This document shows, one piece after another, positions 1-5,739 of a stretch of 6,357 nt of DNA. The DNA lies in assembly GCA_900321505.1 (NCBI GenBank), contig ONWK01000024.1:1-6357 (forward strand), in the 5' to 3' direction. The translations under genes were made by a program, and so were the position numbers. Source of the stretch: an uncultured Eubacteriales bacterium. GTDB lineage: Bacteria > Bacillota > Clostridia > Lachnospirales > Lachnospiraceae. The notes beneath the pieces are model-generated. The model was not told where the DNA came from. It made no database searches and saw only the letters and a list, made by a program, of their open reading frames with translations. Every line of letters begins with the position of its first letter. Positions within the stretch are counted from its first letter, which is position 1.

Positions 1-1
1 A

Positions 2-1417
2 ATGAAGGAGATCAATTTTAACGGCGCGGTTATGCAGACCTATCCTCTGACAGCAGCACAGAGGATCCATTACTACACTGTTATGGCATGCAAAAGAGAA
101 GAGCTTTTGAATATCGCCACGGGGTTTTACATCGAATACGGTCAGGCTGATTTCGATGTATTAAGAGAATGTATCTATGACGGATATGAGAAGTTTGAAT
201 CTATGCGTCTTCGCATCAATATGGATGAGGACGGGAATCCGGTGCAGTACCTTATTCCTCATGAAGACCGTGAGATAAAGCTTGTGGATTTTTCAAACTG
301 GAGGGAAGAGGATGCCCATGAGGAAATGAAGCGCTGGAGCAGGATCCCGCTTCATATGGACGGTGGGCCCATGAATGAGATCGTGCTTATCCGTCTGCCC
401 GGTAATTATGAAGGACTCTACATGAAGGTTCATCATATGACCATGGACTCCACCGCTATCATTTCATTCTACAGCTATGCACTTCAGCTGTACTGCTCAA
501 AGCTGTTTGATAATGTTGAAGCTCCGAAGCCGCCGAAGAGTTATCTGCAGCAGCTGGAAAAAGATCTTGCCTATGAGCAGGACAGTCCGGCTATGAAGAA
601 AGATCAGGAATACTGGTATAAACAGATGGAGAGCAGTGAGCCGCTCTATACGCCCTTCAGTTCAAGAAACCGGCTGCTGGAGCTGCGTGAGGCTATGAAG
701 AATCCTGATCTCAGGGCCTGCTACCCGACAGGTGATATCGAGGCAGATATCAAGGTATATGATCTGGAGGATGAACCTTCACAGCGTCTCGTCGAATTCA
801 GCAGACAGAACAATGTGCCTGTGGCAGTGCTGCTTCTTCTCGGCCTTCGTACAGTATTCTCCAAATTTTCCGGAGGCGAAAAGGATATCAGCGTGAAGAA
901 TGCCGTGGCCAGGAGAGGAACCCTGCTTGAGACACAGTCAGGCGGAACACGAATTCATTTCTGGCCGCTGCGTACCGTGATCGAGCCGGAGACCACCTTC
1001 ATAGATGCACTGAAGATAGTTCAGGCAAAGGAAAATGAACTGCTGCGCCACGCTAATTATGATCCGATCAGATATATGGGAGAGTTCGGCGCACATTACG
1101 GAGCACCTCAGGGCGCTTCATATGACTGTACGACTCTGACTTATCAGCCGGTTTCGGCTGTCGCTCTCAAGGGACATAATATTCCGCAGATGAACTTTAA
1201 GAGTATGTGGTATACAAACGGGGTGGCTATGCAGCATGTCTATGTTACTGTAATGCACAGACCTACGGACAATGGTATATCCTTCCATTTTGAATACCAG
1301 AAGAATGAAGTATCGGAGGATGAACTTGAGAAATTCTATTATTATATCTGCAGGGCTATCTTCCGCGGAATTGAGGATCCCAACCGTACCATCGGAGAGA
1401 TACTGGACTGGATGTAG
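2..1417 (+). CDS. Free-standing NRPS-type condensation domain protein
   Basis: This 471-residue protein is about the length of one complete condensation (C) domain, with no adenylation or carrier domain attached. The start YPLTAAQ (residues 14-20) matches the N-terminal C1 region. The active-site motif is HHMTMDS at residues 144-150, a variant of the canonical HHxxxDG; His145 would be the catalytic base and Asp149 the structural acid. Around residues 300-340 the stretch containing RIHFWPLR corresponds to the family's 'GxFxNxxPLR' region. Known members join a carrier-bound acyl or aminoacyl group to an amine or alcohol acceptor. The carrier protein 69 nt downstream is the obvious partner. ATG at base 2 is taken as start because it leaves a normal lead of 13 residues before the first motif, but its ribosome site lies outside the window and an upstream extension cannot be excluded. 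Met11 is a possible later start with no good ribosome site. The family call is firm; the substrate is unknown. Confidence 0.88.
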   Translation: MKEINFNGAVMQTYPLTAAQRIHYYTVMACKREELLNIATGFYIEYGQADFDVLRECIYDGYEKFESMRLRINMDEDGNPVQYLIPHEDREIKLVDFSNWREEDAHEEMKRWSRIPLHMDGGPMNEIVLIRLPGNYEGLYMKVHHMTMDSTAIISFYSYALQLYCSKLFDNVEAPKPPKSYLQQLEKDLAYEQDSPAMKKDQEYWYKQMESSEPLYTPFSSRNRLLELREAMKNPDLRACYPTGDIEADIKVYDLEDEPSQRLVEFSRQNNVPVAVLLLLGLRTVFSKFSGGEKDISVKNAVARRGTLLETQSGGTRIHFWPLRTVIEPETTFIDALKIVQAKENELLRHANYDPIRYMGEFGAHYGAPQGASYDCTTLTYQPVSAVALKGHNIPQMNFKSMWYTNGVAMQHVYVTVMHRPTDNGISFHFEYQKNEVSEDELEKFYYYICRAIFRGIEDPNRTIGEILDWM

Positions 1418-1473
1418 GAATCACTGACAGAGATTCTTTACGCGGCAGCATAATGAAGTGAATATGAGTACAT

Positions 1474-1478
1474 GGAGG
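1474..1478 (+). promoter_or_regulatory. Ribosome binding site that sets the carrier protein start
   Basis: A GGAGG core lies 8 nt before the ATG at 1487. It overlaps the alternative in-frame ATG at 1472, which would itself have no ribosome site at proper distance. This decides in favour of the 1487 start. Confidence 0.8.
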
Positions 1479-1486
1479 AAGAAAAC

Positions 1487-1723
1487 ATGCTGGAAAAATT
1501 AAGAGGGATCATGGTAAACTACGTGGATGTTGATCCCAAGGACATAAAGAAAGAATCCAGACTTGCCGAAGATCTGGGACTTACTTCCTTTGCTCTTATG
1601 AGCATGATGGGTGAGATCGAGGATGAGTTTGATATCACTATCGTTGAAGAAGAACTTACCGGTATCTTCACCGTGGATGATGTATTGAAATACATCAGTA
1701 AGAAACAGAAAGAAAACAAATAA
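1487..1723 (+). CDS. Acyl/peptidyl carrier protein
   Basis: This 78-residue acidic protein has the size and helix pattern of a free-standing carrier protein. Residues 29-43 (DLGLTSFALMSMMGE) align with the phosphopantetheine attachment site, normally DxGxDSL; Ser34 would carry the 4'-phosphopantetheine arm. The residue before it is Thr rather than the usual Asp, and Phe replaces the usual Leu after it. This departs from the AcpP consensus and suggests a specialised carrier rather than the fatty-acid synthesis ACP. The following EIEDEFDI is the typical acidic helix II that docks partner enzymes. The gene lies 69 nt after the condensation protein on the same strand and is probably cotranscribed, so it likely presents the acyl or aminoacyl donor to that enzyme. 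An in-frame ATG at 1472 would add five residues (MEEEN) but overlaps the ribosome site. The gene ends just before a strong hairpin. Confidence 0.9.
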   Translation: MLEKLRGIMVNYVDVDPKDIKKESRLAEDLGLTSFALMSMMGEIEDEFDITIVEEELTGIFTVDDVLKYISKKQKENK

Positions 1724-1729
1724 TAACAA

Positions 1730-1769
1730 CAAGGGGACGGTTCGCTGTGTGTCAGGAACCGTCCCTTTG
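1730..1769. terminator. Bidirectional hairpin terminator, possibly a REP-like palindrome
   Basis: The arms 1730-1743 and 1756-1769 form a 14-bp stem (one G-U pair) with a 12-nt loop; the core is GGGACGGTTC pairing with GAACCGTCCC. It begins 7 nt after the carrier protein stop. On the plus strand it is followed by only three T (within the stem base), so termination there may be moderate. Read on the minus strand, it is followed by a T-rich run (TTGTTGTTATTTG), which suits termination of the convergent AIM24 gene. The GGGGACGGTTC...GAACCGTCCC arms also resemble palindromes that recur in many Clostridia genomes, as recalled rather than tested. Confidence 0.7.
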
Positions 1770-1775
1770 ATGTAT

Positions 1776-1816
1776 ACCGTGACATCTCTGATTGTGAAGC
1801 TATCAGAGATGCCGGT
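1776..1816 (-). other. Second intergenic hairpin, 3' end of the AIM24 transcript
   Basis: A perfect 10-bp inverted repeat, CATCTCTGAT (1783-1792) with ATCAGAGATG (1802-1811), encloses a 9-nt loop. After a 3/1 internal loop the stem continues with ACCG (1776-1779) and CGGT (1813-1816). It lies 26 nt beyond the AIM24 stop. No T-run follows on the minus strand, so it is less likely to be a terminator itself than a 3'-end stabilising structure placed before the terminator at 1730-1769. Confidence 0.55.
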
Positions 1817-1842
1817 GTTGTTCAAGTGTACGAGTGTCGGAT

Positions 1843-2655
1843 CTACTTTGTAGCTGTTGTCTGCTCCGGTCCATTCCAGTTGCTCATTCCTGTTCCGGGG
1901 AGCGTAGGAGCCATAAGGACTTTTCCGGTACCGCGGAATACATTTACGAAGCCTTCCTTTGCAACAGCGGAGCCCAAGAGGGACTTGGTTGCCTTTTCTA
2001 CTGTAAATGTAAGTGAAGATGACCATGCGATAGCCATATTTCCGTCGATCTTCAGAGTGTCGTTCTCCAGATTGAACTCGAACAGCTCGGTTCTCGGAAC
2101 GGGGCTCTCAAGTACGCAGAGACCCTGGCCGGAAAGGGAAAGGTTGAAGAGACCTTCGCCGCCGAAGGCAGCAGCTGTTAAGGAGTTCCTCTTTACGATG
2201 GATTCCTGAAGATTATTATCGCAGGCAAGGAAAAGACCATCATCCAGTACAATTCCGTTACCCCAGTTTGCAAGATCCTCGATCAGGAGGAAGTTAAATG
2301 TGGGCTCCAGCATCAGAAGACCCTGACCGGTGTATATCGGCTTAGCAGCGGATTCGCCGGTTGCAGCACCCTTCATCATCTTACCAAGGAAATTACCAAC
2401 GCCGGTTACGCCGGAATCCATATTGACATTTCCTGCCATCCACTGCATGGCGCCTGCCTGGATCCTTACAGCATTGTTATTCAGCTGGATGAGTACCTGA
2501 CGTCTTTTAACGTTCATTTCCTTCATGAAGTACGCCATGGAGGCAGTTCCGGGAGATACGGACAGATCTTCCTGATGTTCATAAATGTAGTACGGGCCCC
2601 CCTGCGCGATACATTTGAAATTGTCGTTGTTAAAGATGTTGTTGTACTGGATCAT
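1843..2655 (-). CDS. AIM24-family protein (formerly DUF124)
   Basis: This 270-residue protein carries the signature of the AIM24 family: repeated glycine-rich beta turns at YTGQGLLMLEP (residues 108-118), GGEGLFNLSLSGQG (165-178) followed by LCVLES, and RGTGKVLMAP (241-250). Family members are beta-sandwich proteins; the yeast relative is a mitochondrial protein of inner-membrane organisation, while the biochemical role of bacterial members is not established. No signal peptide or membrane helix is visible, so a cytoplasmic or peripheral location is inferred. The residue 80-104 region, rich in Gly and Ala, probably forms a flexible loop. The start is secured by AAGGAGGAG (2662-2670) 6-8 nt upstream of the ATG. 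It is transcribed alone, convergent with the carrier protein gene and divergent from the response regulator, from its own strong promoter. The family is clear, the function is not. Confidence 0.88.
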   Translation of the reverse strand: MIQYNNIFNNDNFKCIAQGGPYYIYEHQEDLSVSPGTASMAYFMKEMNVKRRQVLIQLNNNAVRIQAGAMQWMAGNVNMDSGVTGVGNFLGKMMKGAATGESAAKPIYTGQGLLMLEPTFNFLLIEDLANWGNGIVLDDGLFLACDNNLQESIVKRNSLTAAAFGGEGLFNLSLSGQGLCVLESPVPRTELFEFNLENDTLKIDGNMAIAWSSSLTFTVEKATKSLLGSAVAKEGFVNVFRGTGKVLMAPTLPGTGMSNWNGPEQTTATK

Positions 2656-2697
2656 AATACTCTCCTCCTTTGAGATAAATGATTATTCCTGCGGAAA

Positions 2698-2707
2698 AAC
2701 CGCGGTT
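2698..2707. promoter_or_regulatory. Perfect palindrome at the predicted AIM24 transcription start, candidate operator
   Basis: AACCGCGGTT is a perfect 10-bp palindrome. It begins 6 bp downstream of the minus-strand -10 box, where the transcript should start, a position from which a bound protein would block initiation. The regulator is unknown and short palindromes occur by chance, so this is a candidate only. Confidence 0.35.
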
Positions 2708-2713
2708 AAATAC

Positions 2714-2743
2714 ATTATAATTTTGTATGGAAAAGAGCGTCAA
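2714..2743 (-). promoter_or_regulatory. Housekeeping-type promoter for the AIM24 gene
   Basis: On the minus strand the -35 box TTGACG (2738-2743) and a perfect -10 box TATAAT (2714-2719) are separated by 18 bp. The predicted start is near 2707, giving an untranslated leader of about 50 nt that ends in the strong ribosome site at 2662-2670. This is the best sigma-70/sigma-A-type promoter in the window and implies substantial basal expression. Confidence 0.75.
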
Positions 2744-2767
2744 GACGATTTTGTTATGTGTACATGC

Positions 2768-2786
2768 CATAAAACTTTATTTTATG
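2768..2786. repeat. AT-rich inverted repeat, candidate regulator site
   Basis: CATAAAA (2768-2774) and TTTTATG (2780-2786) are perfect 7-bp inverted arms around a 5-nt centre. The dyad stands about 25 bp upstream of the AIM24 -35 box and about 185 bp upstream of the response regulator start, so it could serve either gene. The low complexity of the sequence makes chance a real alternative. Confidence 0.35.
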
Positions 2787-2809
2787 AAGTGTAAAAATGC
2801 AGGGTGACC

Positions 2810-2839
2810 ATTCGGCACTCCGACTCCGGGGTGCTGAAT
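2810..2839 (+). other. Stable hairpin upstream of the two-component genes
   Basis: The arms 2810-2822 and 2827-2839 pair over 13 bp with a 4-nt loop (ACTC). Two of the pairs are G-U in plus-strand RNA (2814/2835 and 2819/2830) and would be A-C mismatches in minus-strand RNA, so the structure favours a plus-strand transcript. No T-run follows it in either direction, so it is not a standard terminator. It could be a leader structure if transcription starts upstream of 2810. Confidence 0.5.
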
Positions 2840-2971
2840 AATAACAAATCAGGTGTTGCATCGTAACTTTCATCGTGAGAAAATGGAGAAGTTCGGACGG
2901 TTCGTGATGGACTTGAAGAGTATGTGAAAAGATATAAACAGTCAGAGATTATTTGAACGGAGATACAGATC

Positions 2972-3646
2972 ATGTTTCATATTATGGTAGTAGATGATGA
3001 TAAAAATGCCCGCCTGTATATCAGGACGGTTCTGGAATCAAATGGGTATCTTGTCAGTTCGGCGGAGGACGGAGAGAAGGCCCTGGAGCTTCTGGAAAAG
3101 GAGAAGATCGACCTGGTCGTTCTGGATATCATGATGCCTGTTATGGATGGCTATGAATTTACGCGTATCCTCCGGGAAGGGGACAGCAACCTCCCGATCC
3201 TTATGGTGTCCGCAAAACAGCTTCCGGCGGACAAGCACAAGGGCTTCATGGTCGGCACTGATGATTACATCACAAAGCCCATCGATGAAACGGAAATGCT
3301 GCTCCGTATCAGGGCGCTGCTCCGCCGCGCTAAGATCGCAAATGAGCGCCGTATCGAGATAGGAGAAGTTGTTCTGGACTATGACAGCCTGTCTGTTTCC
3401 AAAGGTGAGGAGGAACAGATGCTGCCGCAGAAGGAATTCCAGCTGCTCTTTCTTCTTCTTTCCTATCCGGGCAGGATATTTACCCGTATCCAGCTGATGG
3501 ATGAGATCTGGGGGACGGAGACCGAAACAGGCTGGGAGACGGTGACGGTTCATATAGGCAGGCTCAGAAAACGGTTTGAAGGCTGGGAGGAATTCTCCAT
3601 CGAATCAGTTCGCGGATTAGGATACAGGGCGGTGAAAAAAGTATGA
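2972..3646 (+). CDS. OmpR/PhoB-type response regulator
   Basis: A DNA-binding response regulator of 224 residues, the usual family length. The receiver domain (about 1-118) has the acidic pair Asp9/Asp10, phosphoacceptor Asp52 in the motif LVVLDIMMPVMDG, Ser80 at the switch Thr/Ser position and Lys102 in the KP motif. The winged-helix domain (about 127-224) has the recognition helix TVTVHIGRLRKR (190-201) and the terminal wing RGLGYR (214-219). Phosphorylation by the partner kinase should drive dimerisation and binding to direct repeats in promoters. The gene overlaps the histidine kinase by 4 nt (ATGA), so translation is coupled. The ATG at 2972 has a GGAG site 9 nt upstream and begins the normal first receiver strand. 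All key residues are present. The regulated genes are unknown; no transporter lies next to it, so the usual guess from context is not available. Confidence 0.95.
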   Translation: MFHIMVVDDDKNARLYIRTVLESNGYLVSSAEDGEKALELLEKEKIDLVVLDIMMPVMDGYEFTRILREGDSNLPILMVSAKQLPADKHKGFMVGTDDYITKPIDETEMLLRIRALLRRAKIANERRIEIGEVVLDYDSLSVSKGEEEQMLPQKEFQLLFLLLSYPGRIFTRIQLMDEIWGTETETGWETVTVHIGRLRKRFEGWEEFSIESVRGLGYRAVKKV

Positions 3647-4716
3647 ATGTGAATAAAAGACTTGAAAATTCAAAGCAGAATCTTTCCCTTATCATCACGC
3701 TTTCCATGGTGGTCATGGGACTGCTTCTGGTAACGATACTCATAGTAGGCGTGATCGTATTCTTCTTTATCTACCGTGGCATGCTGAAGCTGGAATATAA
3801 TGAGATCAGCGCAAAAATGCTGTTCTTTATCTTTGTCGGACTCTGTCTTTTCTTCGGAACGATCCTGTCCTTCCTGACAATGCATTTTCCTCTGAAGCCG
3901 GTTAACAAGATCATGGATGTCACGAACAGGCTTGCTTCCGGAGATTATACTGCACGTCTCTCCTTTAAAGGACATTTCGCCAAGCTTCCACCCATCGTGA
4001 AGCTGACCGACAGTTTTAATACAATGGCAGAGGAGCTGGGCCAGATAGAAATGCTGCGATCCGACTTCATCAATAATTTTTCCCATGAATTCAAAACACC
4101 CATCGTATCCATCGCCGGCTTTACAAAGCTGCTGAAGAAGGGGAATCTTTCTGAAGAAACAAGGAATGAATATCTGGACATAATTGAGGAGGAGTCCCTC
4201 AGGCTTTCAGCGCTTGCAACCAATGTCCTGAACCTGGCAAAGGTTGAGAACCAGAGTATACTTTCGGATACCGCTGACTATAATCTGTCCGAGCAGATCC
4301 GCAACTGCGTGCTTCTGCTGGAGACAAAGTGGACCAGGAAGAATATCGAACCGGTGCTTCCGGAGGAGGAGTATCAGATCCACGGAAATGAGGAGCTGCT
4401 GAAGCAGGTTTGGATAAACCTTCTGGACAATGCCATCAAATTCTCCGATGAGTATGGCACTGTTGAAGTTGATATACATGAAATGGAAAGGACCCTTCGG
4501 ATACAGGTATCCAATTTCGGTGAACCGATCCCGGAGGAGAAGAGGGAAAGGATCTTCGGAAAATTCTATCAGGCGGATGAGTCTCATTCGACTGAAGGAA
4601 ACGGCGTCGGCCTCGCCATCGTGAAAAAGATCGTGGAGCTGCATAAGGGAAAGGTAAGTGTGGAATGTGAAGGGGGAAAGAATACATTTACCGTGGAACT
4701 GCCGAAGCGTATGTAA
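3643..4716 (+). CDS. HAMP-domain sensor histidine kinase with very short external loop
   Basis: A membrane histidine kinase of 357 residues. Two hydrophobic helices (about 17-44 and 59-80) are joined by only about 14 residues, so there is no extracytoplasmic sensor domain. A HAMP linker follows (about 82-135), then the dimerisation domain with His148 in NNFSHEFKTPI. The ATPase domain shows an N box around Asn259/Asn263 (INLLDNAIKFS), a G1 region VSNFGEPIP (289-297), an F box FGKFYQAD (305-312) and a G2 box GNGVGLAIV (319-327). In G1 the usual DNG Asp is Asn291, a change common in Firmicutes kinases of the 'SNxGEPIP' type and so not evidence of inactivity. It should autophosphorylate and transfer phosphate to the response regulator encoded immediately upstream with a 4-nt overlap. 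The architecture suggests sensing within or at the membrane, as in the intramembrane-sensing kinases, though the stimulus is not known. No clear terminator follows. Confidence 0.94.
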   Translation: MNVNKRLENSKQNLSLIITLSMVVMGLLLVTILIVGVIVFFFIYRGMLKLEYNEISAKMLFFIFVGLCLFFGTILSFLTMHFPLKPVNKIMDVTNRLASGDYTARLSFKGHFAKLPPIVKLTDSFNTMAEELGQIEMLRSDFINNFSHEFKTPIVSIAGFTKLLKKGNLSEETRNEYLDIIEEESLRLSALATNVLNLAKVENQSILSDTADYNLSEQIRNCVLLLETKWTRKNIEPVLPEEEYQIHGNEELLKQVWINLLDNAIKFSDEYGTVEVDIHEMERTLRIQVSNFGEPIPEEKRERIFGKFYQADESHSTEGNGVGLAIVKKIVELHKGKVSVECEGGKNTFTVELPKRM

Positions 4717-4841
4717 ACAGAAAATATCTTCTGAAGTAAAAAAGCTAAGATTTGTTTCGTTTCAGTTTAGAAAAGAATGTTATCGTACTTATTTGGAGAA
4801 GTGGACGCTTCCGAAAAGTCAAAGAAAGGAATAGATAAATC
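4717..4841 (+). other. Intergenic gap between the kinase and the DegV gene
   Basis: This AT-rich 125-bp spacer has only a weak 5-bp hairpin (CAGAA 4718-4722 with TTCTG 4729-4733), without a T-run, and no convincing promoter. Read-through from the two-component genes into the DegV-DAK2 pair is therefore possible. AAAGGA at 4825-4830 is the ribosome site for the DegV gene. Confidence 0.4.
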
Positions 4842-5738
4842 ATGCGCAAGGTACAGATAATCTCGGATACCTGCTGCGATCTCACGCCGGAACTTATGGA
4901 ACGATACGGGATCGATTATGCACGGATGAACACCGTATATGAAGGAAAGGAATCTCCCGCAGAACTTTCCTGGACTCCGGATGAGATACATACATTTTAT
5001 GACAATATACGTAAGGGAGGCCGTTACACCACGACACAGGTTCCGGTGGAGGAATACGACCGCGTCTTCAGAAAATATCTGGATCAGGGCTGTGATATAG
5101 TTTATATAGCATGCTCCACAAAACAGTCAGGATCTGTTAATACCGCAAAGGTTCTGGCAAAGAAGCTGGAAAAGGAATATGAAGGAGCAAAGATCCTCTG
5201 CATGGATTCTCTCAGATCCGCATTCGGACTGGGACTTCTGGTAATGGAGGCTGCAAAGCTCGTTGAAGCGGGAAAGAACGCCGAGGAAGTATATACCGCG
5301 ATTGAAAAGATACGGAATACGGCGCTGGAGTTTTGTGCGGTTCATACTCTGGAATATCTTCACCGCGCAGGAAGAGTAAAAGGATCTGCTGCATTTTTCG
5401 GGAATCTCTTCGGAGTTAAGCCGATAATCATTGCCGATGCGGAAGGCAACCAGGCAGCATATAAGAAAGTAAAGGGCAGAGATGCCTCGATCACTGAGAT
5501 CGTAAATCTTCTGAAGGAGAAGATCCGGAATCCGGAGGAACAGACGGTATATCTTGCTCATGCGGACTGCAAACCGGAAGAAGTAAGCGCATTGAAGGAA
5601 AGGATCGAAAAAGAGATCCCTTGTAAAGATATCTATGTATGCTCCATCGGACCGATCATCGGTGCCTCTGTAGGACCTGACGCGATATCAGTATTTGCCC
5701 TTGGTGAAGAAGTTACCTTCGTAGGTGGGGAGAAATAA
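4842..5738 (+). CDS. DegV-family fatty-acid-binding protein (FakB-like)
   Basis: This 298-residue protein matches DegV in length and motifs. It opens with VQIISDTCCDLTPEL (residues 4-18), the usual first strand and 'DSxxDL' turn. TTTQVP (63-68) matches the TSQP-type segment and STKQSGS (92-98) the Ser-rich loop that grips the fatty acid carboxylate. HTLEYLHRAGRVKG corresponds to the conserved 'DTLEYLxKGGRI' segment, and IGPIIGASVGPDAISVFALG near the C-terminus is the family's closing GPxxGxHxGP motif, with Ala and Ser around the position usually held by His. In the FakA/FakB system such a protein holds an exogenous fatty acid while the kinase phosphorylates it, for use in phospholipid synthesis. 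The DAK2-kinase gene begins one base after its stop, which supports that role. The lipid preferred cannot be read from the sequence, and many DegV proteins have no proven ligand. Confidence 0.92.
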   Translation: MRKVQIISDTCCDLTPELMERYGIDYARMNTVYEGKESPAELSWTPDEIHTFYDNIRKGGRYTTTQVPVEEYDRVFRKYLDQGCDIVYIACSTKQSGSVNTAKVLAKKLEKEYEGAKILCMDSLRSAFGLGLLVMEAAKLVEAGKNAEEVYTAIEKIRNTALEFCAVHTLEYLHRAGRVKGSAAFFGNLFGVKPIIIADAEGNQAAYKKVKGRDASITEIVNLLKEKIRNPEEQTVYLAHADCKPEEVSALKERIEKEIPCKDIYVCSIGPIIGASVGPDAISVFALGEEVTFVGGEK

Positions 5739-5739
5739 G

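Larger units (their letters stand above)
2656..2971. other. Divergent intergenic region between AIM24 and the response regulator
   Basis: These 316 bp hold no supportable gene. The left third contains the AIM24 leader, its promoter and the palindrome at the start site. An AT-rich dyad (2768-2786) and a long hairpin (2810-2839) follow. The plus-strand promoter for the two-component genes is not clear: TATAAA at 2933-2938 is a possible -10 box but has only TTGAAG (2913-2918) at a too-short 14-bp spacing. TGCCATAAA at 2766-2774 could be an extended -10 without a -35 box. The ribosome site of the response regulator is GGAG at 2959-2962. Confidence 0.6.

Noticed and set aside
1418..1440. Small hairpin (AGGAATC with GATTCTT) just after the condensation gene as a terminator.
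   Set aside because: The stem is short with a G-U pair, the T-run is minimal, and the carrier gene follows closely with no clear promoter, so cotranscription is more likely.
1472..1486. Earlier ATG that would extend the carrier protein by five residues.
   Set aside because: The ATG overlaps the GGAGG site that is correctly spaced for the ATG at 1487, and has no ribosome site of its own.
1826..2209. Plus-strand open frames opposite the AIM24 gene.
   Set aside because: They lie antisense to a clear family member with a strong promoter and ribosome site, and their translations show no recognisable domain.
2883..2927. Possible 14-residue leader peptide (MEKFGRFVMDLKSM).
   Set aside because: No ribosome binding site precedes it, and it lacks the codon runs typical of attenuator leader peptides.
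2879..2956. Open plus-strand stretch just before the response regulator encoding RTVRDGLEEYVKRYKQSEII before a stop, resembling a protein C-terminus.
   Set aside because: It has no ATG and only a late GTG, two in-frame stops lie close upstream, and it has no ribosome site. It could be a gene relic, but chance cannot be excluded.
4159..4716. Possible loss of kinase activity because the G1 box has Asn291 in place of Asp.
   Set aside because: The SNxGEPIP form is common in Firmicutes histidine kinases, and the H, N, F and G2 boxes are all intact.
4718..4733. CAGAA...TTCTG hairpin after the histidine kinase gene as a terminator.
   Set aside because: The stem is only 5 bp of weak pairs and is followed by A-rich, not T-rich, sequence.
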